The notes below the pieces were generated by a model, which searched no databases, had not been told where the DNA came from, and worked only from the letters and a program-made list of their open reading frames with translations. From Prostheceraeus crozeri (taxonomy: Eukaryota; Platyhelminthes; Polycladida; Euryleptidae), in assembly GCA_907163375.1 (NCBI GenBank), contig CAJQUW010015346.1, forward strand, positions 62,001 through 126,000: DNA of 64,000 nt, written 5' to 3'. Every line of letters starts with the position of its first letter. The first letter of the stretch is position 1. Position numbers and translations under genes: made by a program. Shown piece by piece: positions 1-12,145 of this stretch.

Positions 1-350
1 GTCGTGGCTTTGAGCCGCGGTCAATCTCTGACACATCAGCCACACCGATGAAACGTTAACTCTGACGTCATCTTGATGTCATTTCAATCAAGGCCACTAT
101 CTCATTGGATTGATTATCAAGAACGATATCGAGAAGAGCGCGATATCGAAAAACGCGAGTTTGTATACATGGAGATGTACATGTGAGCCTTCGAAATCTC
201 TCCTGCCGTTCGCGAATTTGCTGTCTCAACTTCAAGTAATTCATTCTACTTCCGTACTTAATGATCGAAATTCCGCTTTATATGGATGAAAACCCGTAGC
301 TCACCAGCACTTAGACTTGGCTCTGCCGAGGTCTAATTTTGACAAGAAAA
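1..350. other. Left-edge sequence, no gene seen
   Basis: No convincing coding region on either strand. The stretch has several CpG-containing words (CCGCGG, GATATCGA) that also occur in the tandem array that follows, so it may be part of the same repeat family, cut by the window edge. Confidence 0.4.
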
Positions 351-505
351 AGAGAGCCGCGGCTTAGCCTGTACAAGCGAAGCTTCGTTTTAAAAAGAGA
401 AAATCGAAAGCCGCGGCTTAGAGAGAGCCGCGGCTTAGCCTGTACAAGCGAAGCTTCGTTTTAAAAAGAGAAAATCGAAAGCCGCGGCTTAGAGAGAGCC
501 GCGGG
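351..505. repeat. 71-bp tandem repeat with GCCGCGGC palindromes
   Basis: Two full copies and the start of a third copy of a 71-bp unit are seen, starting at 351, 422 and 493. Each unit is bounded by GCCGCGGC, a perfect palindrome, and holds a second inverted pair (GCGAAGCTTCG). The copies are nearly identical, which points to recent duplication. The following 80 bases keep degenerate versions of the same words. Confidence 0.85.
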
Positions 506-1100
506 TTTGCCCGCGGTTTTTAAAGTCGTGTTTTATTAAGTGAAAGTTTGTTAGACCGTGGCCTAACTGCGAATTGAGCCGTGGCTTAACTTAGCCCTCG
601 TTTTAAAAATCGGCCCTATACATAGAAATTGACAACAATAAAACCTCTAGAATGGAAATTAAGCTTTATGCAATGCACAATAACGGCACATAAATCGCAA
701 GCATTTTCACTTAGATGCACCTGCCAATGTCTGTATCATTGGGTTAGAAGCAGTCACATGAGTAAATCGAAGCTTTTAATTGGTGGTTCATGCCCCAACT
801 TAGTTCCCCCGGATGTGCCGCGACCTTGAGTCAATTTCCATTCTAGCGAACTTCAGATAAACAGTTTATTTCTGTGGCCCTATACTACAGAGTCAAGACT
901 GATAGATTTCATTGTTCGATAGCGCAAAGCGCATTTCATTGCGCTGCTGTTGACGGAAGTTTCATACAGGACAGCACAACAGTGTGTGCACACGCAGTCA
1001 TAATACTGCCTTTGTCCTTCGATTCCCTCCTCACAGTGATCTGCCGAATCTGCATGCAAATATGTGAGGCTAGCGTCATCTGATTGATCGATACGTTGCT
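506..1100. other. Gene-free stretch
   Basis: Only short chance ORFs without recognisable domains are present here. I see no RNA gene, terminal repeats or splice-bounded exon. Confidence 0.4.
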
Positions 1101-1145
1101 ATAGCATCAAGTTGGTTAGCTTGTCTCAAAGCATATCATTTATGC

Positions 1146-1205
1146 GTGTGCCGGCACACGGAATGCAGCCTGTCTACGATAATAAACAGCAAGTGCACAA
1201 AAAGT
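1146..1205 (+). pseudogene. N-terminal part of a THAP domain, cut by the hAT element
   Basis: This frame encodes a Cys-x4-Cys pair (CRHTEC) and runs into the left target-site duplication of the hAT transposon at 1206. The same frame resumes right after the transposon at 5196, when one duplication copy is counted. THAP domains are DNA-binding C2CH zinc fingers of about 80-90 residues beginning with a Cys pair, so this is read as the first strand of that domain. No in-frame ATG lies just upstream, so an upstream exon or a lost start is possible. The match of this short piece on its own is weak; the frame continuity supports it. Confidence 0.45.
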
Positions 1206-3313
1206 CAGGGCTGTGGAGCCGATGCGTTATCTCATCGGCTCCGGCTCCACGACACGGATGTGAAAAGCTCCGGCTCGGCTCCGGCTCCGACTTCGACTTC
1301 AAATTCAGGTTCTATCTATGCTGTTTATCCTGGATCCGTTGAACGGGTTTTTTGGATAACGGTGTGGCCTTTAGAGGCTTGCTACAATCATCAAATTAGT
1401 TTTCATTAACAAGCAACGACTTATTAAGTTAATAATAAAAATGATAATAGCCTAGTATAATGATAAATAACATATTTGTCATATATTTTTGCATGAATTG
1501 ACTATCTCTGAAAGATGAAATAAAGTTATATCCTGGATTGGTTAAATTAGATAAAGATCTCCCGCACTGGCTAAATATAAATTGGCCTAGCCTGCAACCA
1601 GTCTACTACGAGGCTACATTAAATAAGACCACATGAGTGATGATGATATACTTAATTAGCCGTCACAGGGGCCGAATAGTAGTATAAGCTTTTTAACAAA
1701 GCTTGAATATAAAACTGAATAGCGTATGCCTCCAAGTAACTTATAGGGCCTGTATTTACTCGAACATGGAAAGGGTATAGGCTATATAGCCAAATATACC
1801 GCATCAATAAAGATATCAATTGCTTTATTGAATATTAAAGTGCATATAGGGTAGCTTAGGTTGTTATTGCTATTTGTTATTGCTTTTATCCAATAGTCTG
1901 TTGGTTCATGAATAATATGATCGGTGGGTAGCCCACGACTCATCATCTGTAGAAATTGTAATTTAGATAGTCTCATTGCAGTGTAGACTAGAAATGTACA
2001 ACTGAAAATTATACTTAAAAAAATTAAAAATATCCAATTTAGGACGAGTTTTGTAATTCTATGCAGCATACTTAATAAGCTAAGGCTTAACTTACATTAT
2101 GTTAATTTCGTATTTTTCATTATGGCGTAAAGTTGCACTAAATAATTCATCAATGATTCATGTATATTATTATATTCAATTTATGTATAACATATTACCA
2201 CTATTCCTCTGATGATGGTTAGGCTGATGAAGTGAAAACAAGAAACATAGAATACGAATCAACTATTTATAATCAAAATTCAAAATCTAAAAATCTAAAT
2301 CTTGCTGATAGGGCTTATACATGTATGTCATTCAACAGTACTACTTACTATTCATTGGTTCTAATGAACAACAGTGCATCGATGAGATCTAGCTTCATGC
2401 AGCTCCTGTTTGATGGCTGCAAAAGTTTAAGGAAACTAAAAAGTCTTTCGACGGACACCTGTGATATCGGCATTGCAGCATGTTGCAGGGTGCAATGCAT
2501 AATAAAAATTTGACTGCGATCACCGAGCAGAAATCCCATCTACTTTGCTAGCATTCGAATGCGCGTGCGGTTTAATGTCATAGACAATAGAAAAGGGAGG
2601 TCAAAAGGCGCCTTTATTGAGAGCGTCTCAGTCTTTTTTTATTGTTTACATATAAGTCAACATGATATCAGTATAAAGTGTTGACAGACGGAAAAAATAA
2701 TAATGAAAATTCTTGAAATCCACAGGTCTATGACATTTGGGGAAATATTATTACACAATACGGCTCTTGTGCAGTCCTCCCCCCATTTTTTCTCTGGTCA
2801 AAAGATGCAGCACCATTGGATGTCCGTTTCAGCATCGCCGGTTTGAGTGAAGCATTCCGTGTTGTTGTAAAAATCTACGTGGGTAATTGCGATGTCATAG
2901 TCGCAAACTTCGTCAGCAAGTCAACATTGTAATTTGCCTTCGGGTTTTTTCGCATTGAAATATACCCTTTGAATTTTGAAGTCAAAGGAAATTCATTGTG
3001 AATGAGATACCTTTAGAATAATAAGGCGCTACTAGAAGTGGCTGGGTCGCTTATTGCTATAGCCATGCGAAGACTTGCAGACAGGTCATTCGTGTGAGTG
3101 TGAACAGTTACCCTCCAATCAAAATTGATCAAATTGAATAATCGATTGTTTTGAAAAATGTAGGTGGGGGGACTGCACAAGAGCCTACAATACAATCTAA
3201 GGAAATTGGCATTGTCACAGATGCCAGTAGCTTCTGCCAGTAGCCATACCGATATATGGTAACCTACATAGTAACCGTATTAGATTTAAGACATTGCGCA
3301 AGAAATGTAGCTA

Positions 3314-4753
3314 CAGTTGCGGCCATGAAGTTTGCAACACCGTCTCAAAGAGTAGAAAAAACAACATTTCCCTTTCCATGTGTAGATTTTAACATAGTAT
3401 TATTCAATCATGTAACCAATAAAGACTCATAACAATTTTAAACAGAACAGTAATAAACAACAACGATGAAGAAGCTAGTACTTGGTTTGGGTGCCCCTCG
3501 CTTTGATGACAGCGTTAATTCTTGATGGCATGGAATGAACCAATTTTGCACAAAAATCACTGATTTCTTCGTCATGGTGCCAAATATGGAGAAAGTTTGC
3601 AATCAGAGTTTGTTTGTTTGAGGCTGGTAATTGTTTTACACGACGTTTAATAATTCTCCATAGATCTTCAATCGGATTAAGGTCCGGAGACGAAGGAGGC
3701 CAGGTGAGAAGTTGGATGTTTCGACGAGAAAAGTGTTGCATGCTAACTCACATGTGCCGGAGCGTTGTCCTGTTGAAAAATACCGCTTCCGCTGGGGAAC
3801 CAATCACGAATTTGCTGAACCACTCTTCGGTCAATAATTTCGTCGATGTACATCTGACTGTTCATGTTTCCTTCAACAACATGAGCCCGTCCGGTGCCAT
3901 GAATTGAGAAACATGCCCAAATCATCACGCTGGTAGGATGCTTTGTCGTCTTGTTAAAGTGTTCTGGTCTCAAATGCTGTCCATCTACTATTCTCACATA
4001 CCGAGGACAGTTGTCACTGATTTCTAAAATAGTCTCATCACTAAAGATGACATTTTGCCAATCTTCTTCACTCCACGATTGGTGCTCCCTAGCCCACTTG
4101 AGACGCTTCTCAATTTGAGCATTGCTCAAAAAAGGACGTCGACAAGGTTTAATAACTTTACATCCGGCAATGTTCAACACACGTCGCATTGTTCTTTCGC
4201 TGTTGATGTTGATGGATTCGTCACCGGATGCCCCAGCTTGATAGTCACGTAAAATGTCCTTCGCACTCGATCTGGGATTTTGGACAACCAAATGCTTCAC
4301 TCGGCGCAAATCTCTTTCATTGAATTTTTCTTTGGGTCCACAATTTTGATAATTCGTCTCGTAGCATCCAGTTTGTTGGTAGTGACTGATATTTCTGCTC
4401 ACTGTCGATTTGCTGATGTTCAAATCATTGGCAATTTCGGCTTCTGACTTCTCTGTGTGTTCAAAAAGTGCTATAATTTTGCATCGAATCTCATTGCGTC
4501 CTTCCATGATGCCGCAGGCGTGCAAAATGGAAGATAAACTGAATTCACAGCTTGCTTTCAAATTTGAATTTGCAGAATGCAATGAGATATTCATTATTTA
4601 CCTATTCAAAACTTTGTCAACAACATTGACAGCTCAGGCATAGAAATCAGCTAAGAGACGTTCAGTCCAAGGATGCATAGACTCACAACAAGTTGCAGTA
4701 ATTTTTCACTTGTATCAGTGAAGGCAGTGTTGCAGACTTCATGGCCGCAACTG
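3314..4753 (-). mobile_element. Tc1-type transposon with TA duplication
   Basis: The inverted ends begin CAGTTGCGGCCATGAAGT and match for about 28 bases, and both are flanked by TA (3312-3313 and 4754-4755), the Tc1/mariner target. Length is 1,440 bp, within the usual 1.3-1.7 kb. It holds one transposase reading frame on the minus strand. It is inserted inside the hAT element at 1206-5195, so it is younger than that insertion. Confidence 0.9.
3475..4507 (-). pseudogene. Tc1 transposase (DD34E type), frameshifted
   Basis: Cut-and-paste transposase. The N-terminus has a paired-type helix-turn-helix region (SEAEIANDLNISKSTVSRN), followed by a second helix region. The catalytic core shows the first Asp in IFSDET, the second in FQQDNAPAH and the Glu in PDLNPIEDLW. 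The likely start is the Met of MEGRNEI at 4507; the open frame continues upstream but that part is not conserved. A frame change around 3743, between the second Asp and the Glu, splits the gene into two frames, so the copy should be inactive. Family placement is secure from the motifs. Confidence 0.9.
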
Positions 4754-5195
4754 TATATTATCTTTGCTGACTGAACTGGAAATGTGTACATAAATGACTG
4801 GCGACTTGTCTCTAGGAATCTACAATCATCTAGTTAGCATGCATATAACAAGTCTTGAAATTAATGGATTTTGGAGAATACGTTGTCACTAAAAGCTATG
4901 GAAATTAGTCTTACGAAACATATGTAATAAAAAAAATATTACACATGTGTGTAAATATAATACACATAATACAAAAGAAGGCGGCAACTGCAAAGAAAGA
5001 TATCGTGGAGGACAGATCATTGGTATACTTAAAAGACATATCTTCAGATTTCAAATGATATAATTTTTTTATGATGCCAATTCCAATTAATACCTTTCAA
5101 AATACCAGATTTTATCAAAGCTCAAACTATCGGAGCCGGAGCTTTTGTGATAAATCGGCTTCGGCTTCGGCTCCGGCTCCGGCTCCACAGCCCTG

Positions 5196-5729
5196 CAAAA
5201 AGCACATCAGATAACTCAACGAATGTGCATATTTCGTTTTTTGCAGTTTCTCATGACCAGACTCTTCCCAAAAAATGGATAAGAGCAATTGAACGAGAGG
5301 ATGTCGATAATTTTGGCCAAAGAAGCGTCTTCCTTCCAACCTTGTCTTCGCGAATTTGTTCTCTACATTTTCTCGAAAATGATTTGATCAAGACAAGAAA
5401 ACAAGTCAAGATCATCTAAGCGTCCAAGAAAAGAATTGAAACTATTGCAACTCAAATCTTCGACAGTTCCCAGTGTTTTCAACAACTTTTCATCATACTA
5501 TACCTCGGCATCTTCATCAAATACACTTCATCCTTCACTTAACAAAAGAAGAATCAACGGCAGCGGCTCGCATGGAAGGAGAGAACACAAGAATGGAAAC
5601 TTGATAATTCGAATTCCCAAGGATGATATCACCGATTTCGAGGATCTCTTAGATTGGCTTTCTTCAATAAATCTCCCAACAAATTACACATATATTTACG
5701 ACTTCCGAGTGCGCAGTGTTAATAGGTAG
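5196..5729 (+). pseudogene. THAP-domain protein remnant (C-terminal part of the domain and tail)
   Basis: The translation has the THAP core: FFAV near the start, KKWIRAIERED and ICSLHFLEND, the last giving the Cys-x2-His zinc ligands. About 20 residues further a second frame has LKSSTVPSVFNNFSSY, which matches the (L)K..AVPS(I)F strand that follows the THAP domain in many THAP proteins, so one frame change lies near 5420. The tail to 5729 has no recognised domain; it ends near a possible splice donor (AG/GTAGGC). THAP domains occur both in host regulators and in P-type transposases, and the sequence does not settle which this was. Confidence 0.7.
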
Positions 5730-5734
5730 GCTGA

Positions 5735-8235
5735 TCTATAAATATTTCTCTCCATCGGTTGTTAGTTATAATTTGTACAGGATTTAGTAATTCTATTATT
5801 GTACGCATAGGTCTATCACTGGCAATATTTGTTCAGAATAAAGGCGTTCCACATTTTACATTGTTAAGCTTATCCTGATGTTATCACAATGACATGATAA
5901 TTAGCATTTTTCATGATGAATTTATGACAGTATATAACACGTCTGCGCATTACCTAATGTGCCTCTACAGAAGTTAAACCCACTTCATAAATTACAATTT
6001 TTAAACATGAATCGTGTTGATGAAGAGATGAAACCCGCATGAGATGAACAGTCAAATCCTAGGCTTTTATTTGACGCATTGTTCATCGAGATACGTCAAC
6101 TTTTAGTGAAAATGTGTGATTATGACTCTAAAAGTCTGCTTGATTGCTTAATTGAATAACTGCCATTATTAATTCAAGTTAAACTGCTTTTGGTTGTGAG
6201 TCACTCGCATATTTGTTACAGCTTTCAATTTGTGGGTGCGATCTTCGATGAGAATCCGTTGACATGTGTATTTATATTTAATAACACCATGCCAGGCAGT
6301 CATAACGAAGTACAAATCAATTTTCGAATTATAGTTGTGATTCGTTGATACTGGCTTTGACAGGGCAATCTAAAGTTAGCAATATACTGACGTCAGTCAG
6401 TCTTCAATACAGTTCGCGGTACATTTCAAACAGTGATCAGCCAGGGGACTTGCTGCATCTCCATTCTTGATAGGGGCGGGTGGGGCACATTGAACATGTT
6501 TTTGATCTTTTCTCAACAGTTTGAATATACTAAATCAAATGAACCAAAATCAAACTCGGATGAAAGGTTGAGGGTATCCTTGGTAATTAGTTTTTGTGAC
6601 ATTTAATCTCCTCACAATTTTAATTTTGAAATTTCTACCAAAGTGTTTCAATGTGCCGCATGCGTGGGGCACATTGAACCACCCACTGGGGTGGCTACTT
6701 TGCGATGTTCATCAAATCTCAAGAGAAAAGGGCGTGAAGATCATCTATGTAACTATTAGAACTAAAATGACAAATAAACGGATAAACAACAACTAATATT
6801 GCGATTATTATGATTAAGAAGTTACTACAAAGAAAACAATTAGTTAGCCTGTATTATTATTATTATTATTGTTTCGAAATAAGTAACATAATTTTATGTT
6901 ACTTTAATTTGCGAATTTAACGTCAAGTTTATATTTACGAATGCGATAATTAATTTTGTGAGAAAAACTATCACTAATAAAATCAATATTTAGAACAACT
7001 TTATTTTCATTGAAATAGTTTTTGATTTACGCGAGCGTTTGTTGATAACGAAATCTCTATCAGAGCGACCATTACACTTGAGACGAGATTTGGTTTTGTT
7101 TCCACCTTCGATGCCAAAAGAGTTAGAGCTGTACTTCTTTTATCGATGCTGTCAAAGGTATTGACAGTGAAATTTCTCTTTACATAACTGGAGACCCAAC
7201 TATCTTTAGCAAAGGACGGGCACAACTTGACGTACGATTTCATTTTGATAATGGCAAAAATTAATTTTGCTTAACCCATAGTGAAATCTTATATAATAGT
7301 TCAAGTAGTTATTTTCGGGGATATCGGTCGCAAACTTAGTATCCTTATTTAGTGAGTTTAACAGTTTTTAGCTTTTAACTCAGTAAATAAAGATGTAGTT
7401 TAATAAAGTTTATAGATATAAATAAAAATATACAATAAGAAACGTTAATCCTTTTTATAAATAAGTCGATTAATATTTTTTCTTCTAATTTAAGTCATTT
7501 TTTTCTTCTGAAGAATGAGTGATCAATAATCAATGATATCAAGCAATAATCAACCACTGAAGCGATAGTAAGTATTCGTGTTCGATATAGGTTATAAAGC
7601 TTCTATGTGAAAGTGAAAATACCGCAGTGATTGGGCCTGCACTATCGGCTCTTGGACTGTGAACCAAGGCTAGACGTTTCGGATGAGTCACTGAAGACTT
7701 TTGAATTGTGTAGTCGCAATCTTCATCTATCTAAAATTGGTTTAGTAACAACACAACGATGATAAAAACTTTTCGCTTTGGCTTGAACACGGACAATAAA
7801 ACAAAAGACCTTAAAATTGGACATTTATATCAGGACATTTTGATTTAATCTCAGTCAGATTCATTGCCTTATCCACATATCCGTAGTCCGTACTCGTATC
7901 AACGCATAGGGATACTTTTCTCTCTTATTATATTCAAACATGATTTCTGAACAGGAAAGGACAGTGTAGAAATATTGCAATGTTAGATATGGGCATTTTC
8001 AAGCGAGATCGTAATGTATTAAACGAATATATGTATATGGCAAGGTCATCGTTCGAATTTTTGCAGGCGTTCTCCAGCTAATCATCAGTTACCTAATAAA
8101 TTTCCATTGCAACAAATAAGCCTGTGAATAACTGAATTAAAGGAACTTATGATTAACTGAGAAACAGAACGTCCACGCAAATTGAACATAGATTGTGAAC
8201 TTGTCATTTGTAGGTCGTAACTGCAATGTATGTTA
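5735..8235. other. Gene-free AT-rich stretch
   Basis: No convincing gene. A short ATT-type microsatellite lies near 6850-6870. The word GGGGCACATTGAAC occurs twice (about 6483 and 6668), hinting at a decayed repeat. Confidence 0.4.
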
Positions 8236-8239
8236 CTGC

Positions 8240-9340
8240 AACGTACATGTACAATTACGAAATTGAGTACAATTGTGGTAAATTTTATATTCAAACGCAG
8301 GGCTGTCCCATGGGTGCACATTATGCTTCCCTTTTCGCGATTGTTTTTATGAACGATATTGGAACGATATTGAGACGGAAGCTCTTTACACATTGAAGCA
8401 GGACCATAATATTGAACCACTCATTTTCAAGCGTTATATTATCGATGTAGTCATGGGTCCGTTTGATCATGACATGGAAATATTTAAAATGATCAGAAAT
8501 GTTTTTAATTCCATCAATGGGAGCATTCAGTTTACTTTAGATGTTCCTAATAGCGAAAATAAATTGATTTTTTTGGACATTTCTGTATTCGTAAAAAATG
8601 AATGCAGCCACTATAAAATTCAACAAGCAACTTTATCAAAATGGTTACAAAAAAAACTAAAGTATAACAACAAAAGAAAATTACAAAGTAGGCCAGACTT
8701 AAAAAATTCCGTTATTTGGAAATGTAATTTCCTCAATGATAAATACAACAGAAAGTTGACGACTTTAGTAATAAAATACAATCTTCCCATAAAATTAGTT
8801 AACAAACGTGGCAGGTATTTAAAGCAGTGTATTAATCAACCTGTAAATAGAGACAATAAACATCAGAATTGTGATATCTGCGACAAATTACCAGATCAGC
8901 AAAGCTGCAGTGACAAGTTCACAGTGTATAAATTTACTTGTATTCTTTGTCATAAATTTTACATTGGTCAAACTGTCCTTCCTTTTTATCAGAGATACAA
9001 CGAGCATAGACGTTGCTTAGTTACCAATAACAACAATAGCGCGCTGTCAGACCACGCGAGACATGAACACGAAAACAGTTTTTTGACTATTCATGACTTT
9101 ACCATAGAATTCTTGAACAAATTTCAGAGTCCTGTAGAGGCAAGAATCGCCGAAGCCAAATACATTCAACAACAGTGTCCGTCTCTCAATAGGAGAGAGG
9201 AGCTCACCCAGTGGCAGCCGATCTCTCAACTTATATTATGCCACCGCACCATCGCGGTTTACTCCTTGCTGGACCCGAGGACGCTGCTGCGCAGCGAGAG
9301 CTCGTCCGCCTGTATATATTTTTTAGCTTGTACATAATCC
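8240..9340 (+). mobile_element. Penelope-like retroelement, 5' truncated
   Basis: The first part encodes the end of a reverse transcriptase: QGCPMG (about 8298) as the B motif and FKRYIIDVV (about 8430) at the catalytic C-motif position, where YIDD/FVDD is usual, followed by the NSENKLIFLDI segment. The second part encodes a GIY-YIG endonuclease, with the FYIGQT core near 8960, a conserved Arg in YNEHRR, and a Glu in EARIAEAKYI. RT followed by GIY-YIG is the hallmark of Penelope-like elements. The B motif and the rest lie in different frames, so the copy carries at least one frameshift; the 5' half of the RT is missing. Confidence 0.88.
8393..9337 (+). pseudogene. Penelope-like RT C-terminus and GIY-YIG endonuclease ORF
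   Basis: Open for 314 codons. Residues about 10-60 are the end of the RT palm, 60-150 the thumb-like connector, and about 170-285 the endonuclease with a Cys-rich linker (CDICDKLPDQQSC then FTCILC) typical of the family. The last 30 residues after RREEL read through into sequence that resembles untranslated tail rather than protein. The copy cannot be autonomous because the RT fingers and A motif are absent. Confidence 0.85.
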
Positions 9341-9344
9341 TTAT

Positions 9345-10120
9345 ATTTTACTAATGCGAATTAAACTACTTGGGAGTGTCCTTGCCTTTTGCTTTACGGG
9401 CTTAATAGCCACGTTTATTATGAATCGCCTCCCGTATACCGCAGTCAACTATGTGCTTTGAGTTGTCTAAAATTTCCCACGAATAAAGTCCACAAAAATC
9501 ATGGTTAAAATTGTGGATCAATAGGAAGATTCATTTATGATATTGTTGCATTCATGCGCTTTTCTCTTTTCCCTATCTAGTACACATTGTTGCCATCATC
9601 CGATAACTATTTTAACATTTTCTGCATAACCAAGATTTGTGTAAACAGTAAATCTACGAAATATGACTGCGTAGGAAATATCAAATAATTCATGATTACC
9701 CGAGCAGCTATTATGCAACACTTAGTATAGTCTCCCCATTTCAGGATGAAGAATATGAAAGGAAGAAATTAATCTGGAAGCCGGTATGGACCACAAACAG
9801 TCATGGACCGCAAACAGCTGATGATTGTCTTCCGTAATCCGACCGTTATTTTTGAATCAACACCCGTGGAGTTCACCGGAGCTGTTGTATGCAGCGCGAT
9901 CATTTGTGTTTATTACCTCCTCGATTTGACTTATCCTTCCTCATTTGGTCAAATGCTTGGCCTACTACAAGAACAAATTCTGAAAACATCTTTCCCTTTG
10001 AAAAATAAGCGTTCCCAAAGTCTTTCATCGTTAATGGGAAATTTAAAATAGTTGTATGTTCTGGATTTGTATATGACTGGTCTTCATGCATTTCTATGTT
10101 ATAGCAGGTTTCTGAAGATA
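9345..10120. other. Gene-free stretch
   Basis: I see no supportable gene or repeat here beyond short chance ORFs. Confidence 0.35.
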
Positions 10121-10342
10121 TATTTCAGATTTTTGTAGATTTGTTTTATGAATTGCTACATTTTCAGATGTATAGCCTATTTCAGTTTTTTGTAGATTTG
10201 TGTTATGAATTGATACATTTTCAGATGTATAGCCTATTTCAGATTTTTGTAGATTTGTTTTATGAATTGATACATTTTCAGATGTATAGCCTATTTCAGA
10301 TTTTTGTAGATTTGTTTCATGAATTGATACATTTTTGTAATT
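10121..10342. repeat. 57-bp minisatellite, four copies
   Basis: Units start at 10121, 10178, 10235 and 10292 and differ at only a few positions. Because 57 is divisible by three, the plus strand has a small open frame of 19-residue repeats (FVDLFYELIHF and similar). Nothing else supports translation, so it is treated as non-coding. Confidence 0.9.
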
Positions 10343-10389
10343 CCTAAGAATATTCCTAATTTGATGCAGTCTGATTCTTTTTGTAACCT

Positions 10390-10770
10390 CACTATTTTCT
10401 AACCGGTTTGTAGAGGAATTTTGCCGTTAGATAAAACCATGGATGATAACGCTATTATGACGGTATTCTAACGGCAGAGTTGTGCGTTTCAGCTGGCATT
10501 TCAAGCGTTATTATTTGAAAACTAACGCCAGTTCTTCTCTATAAAATCCGTTATTGATGCATAAGTAACAGATATCTAACGCTGAATCCAGTGTTATATT
10601 AGGTATAATAACACTAAAACATGTGTTAGATTAGCATTAGCTCTTCTTAATAACTAATTGATACATAAATCAATATATGCCGTTATTACACAAGAAAACC
10701 CGTCGAATCAGCCGTTATCGGTGCGCAACTAAAGCGTTAGTGAAATAACGTTATTCATTTTGAGAGTGTA
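10390..10770. repeat. Cluster of CGTTA/TAACG words, probable decayed repeat
   Basis: The words CGTTA and TAACG occur about a dozen times in 380 bases, in both orientations, ending in AATAACGTTATT. The pattern is unlike the surrounding DNA and suggests a degenerate satellite or MITE, but I found no clean terminal repeats or target duplication. Confidence 0.4.
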
Positions 10771-11480
10771 CCGATAAATAGCTTGTTATGAATACATTTT
10801 GTTTCAATCAATTGCATCATATTGTTAAAAAATGCATGTTTGAAACATGTTTTTCTCACCCTCCTCTCTATGGAAGGCTTATTGCACATCTCTAATGTGG
10901 GCTACTCAGTGAACAAGCGATGATAAATCGATGTTTGTCTTCAGCCTTTGACTATTATTGATCAGTGAGCGTTTTATGACAATGAGAACATCATTTGACC
11001 ATTGAGATGTCTACATTAAGTATATGAAGGATGTTGTCCACATATAAAATACTCAATCAACATTGCAGAACAACAAGTGATAGGTGTGCATGTAAATTAT
11101 AATATCAATAAATATAGCTTTATGACAATGTCAATGAAACGTTGACAAAAAGTAGATGTTGCGATATTAGAATACCATTACACGCGATTATTCCTATAAT
11201 CCCATCAATATCAAAAGATTGCATCGATTGATTCAGTATCTGCGCAATTTCTAACCTTGCTGTCAAATGGTTGTGTAATTCTTAGGCCCTAAGCGTTGCT
11301 ATTTATCCCGGATGCTGCAGTTGTTGTCAGCCACACGGATCAGGCTTGTCGCTCTCTGGCTACCTCAGAGCGTTTTAATCCTAATCCGATCTGACTGTAC
11401 GGTTCTGCGCATGACCATGACTTCATTCTATTGAAACTTTTGTCGAATTCAGAGCAACGTGTGAATTTACCTTAAACCTC
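10771..11480. other. Upstream region of the secreted-protein gene
   Basis: No gene is visible. This must contain the promoter of the gene starting at 11481, but I see no clear TATA box within 100 bases of that start. Confidence 0.3.
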
Positions 11481-12145
11481 ATGCAAGTGCTTTCTGTGAT
11501 CCTTGGGGCTGTCTATCTCCTGGCCCTGTATGGGCACAGTGATGGTTCCGTCATCAGTATGGAACGTGTGGAGCCTCATCTGAGCAAGGAGGAGAAGAAA
11601 CTAAAGAAATACATGGAAGATAAAGGAGGTCAGTTCATCCACAACGCCGCATTCGAAGCTGGAATGGATGCAAAGTTGGGAGGCAGGTTTGGTTCCATTG
11701 ATAAGATGGCTGAGGCTGGCTCCAAAGTGTTACTGGATCATCCTCATCTCGACATGAAGATGCTCCGAGAACATACAAAGGGGAAACATCGTCCTATCTC
11801 CAAGCATCAATATCTAATGACGAAATTATCTCACGATCCAAACGCTCATCAGAACAAGGAATTAATGCAGGCAGCTGTTCTTGACCTCGTCGGCAAGGAG
11901 ACACTTGAAGAAGAACACGAAGTGGCCAAAGAACAAAGAAAGAAGGCCAAAGTAATGGAGGAATTAAAGGAAGAAAATCTTCATGTCACGTGGACGCCTC
12001 TGACGGATGAGGAGAAGAAAATCCATTACATGGAACCGAAAGCTGAGCATCTGCTTGGATTGAAGGCACTGCAGCAACAGAAGATTGCTCAAATTCTTGC
12101 CCATGAAAAGATTGTCAAGGCGAAGCATGATAAGCCTGGTTATAG
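11481..12145 (+). CDS. Secreted charged protein, exon 1
   Basis: Exon 1 starts at an ATG followed by a signal peptide (about residues 1-20, hydrophobic VLSVILGAVYLLALYG). The mature part is rich in Lys, Glu and His, mostly predicted helical, without Cys. The exon ends at AG/GTAAGT, a consensus donor, with two bases of an Arg codon left over. Joined to 15555-15879 it gives 329 residues. I do not recognise the family. The product should be secreted and soluble, possibly with a coiled-coil stretch around LVGKETLEEEHEVAKEQRK. Confidence 0.8.

Larger units (their letters stand above)
1206..5195. mobile_element. hAT-type DNA transposon, non-autonomous, carrying a Tc1 insertion
   Basis: The element starts CAGGGCTGTGGAGCCG and ends with the inverse, CGGCTCCACAGCCCTG. 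Both ends run into arrays of GGAGCC/GGCTTC triplet pairs, a subterminal pattern known from hAT elements. It is flanked by an 8-bp duplication that matches at seven of eight bases (CAAAAAGT at 1198-1205, CAAAAAGC at 5196-5203). Without the nested Tc1 it would be about 2.5 kb. No hAT transposase is recognisable inside, so it would need one supplied by another copy. The only gene-like content is the Tc1 transposase. Confidence 0.75.

Noticed and set aside
10141-10347. 68-codon repeat protein
   Set aside because: The frame is explained by a period divisible by three; no start context or conservation supports translation.
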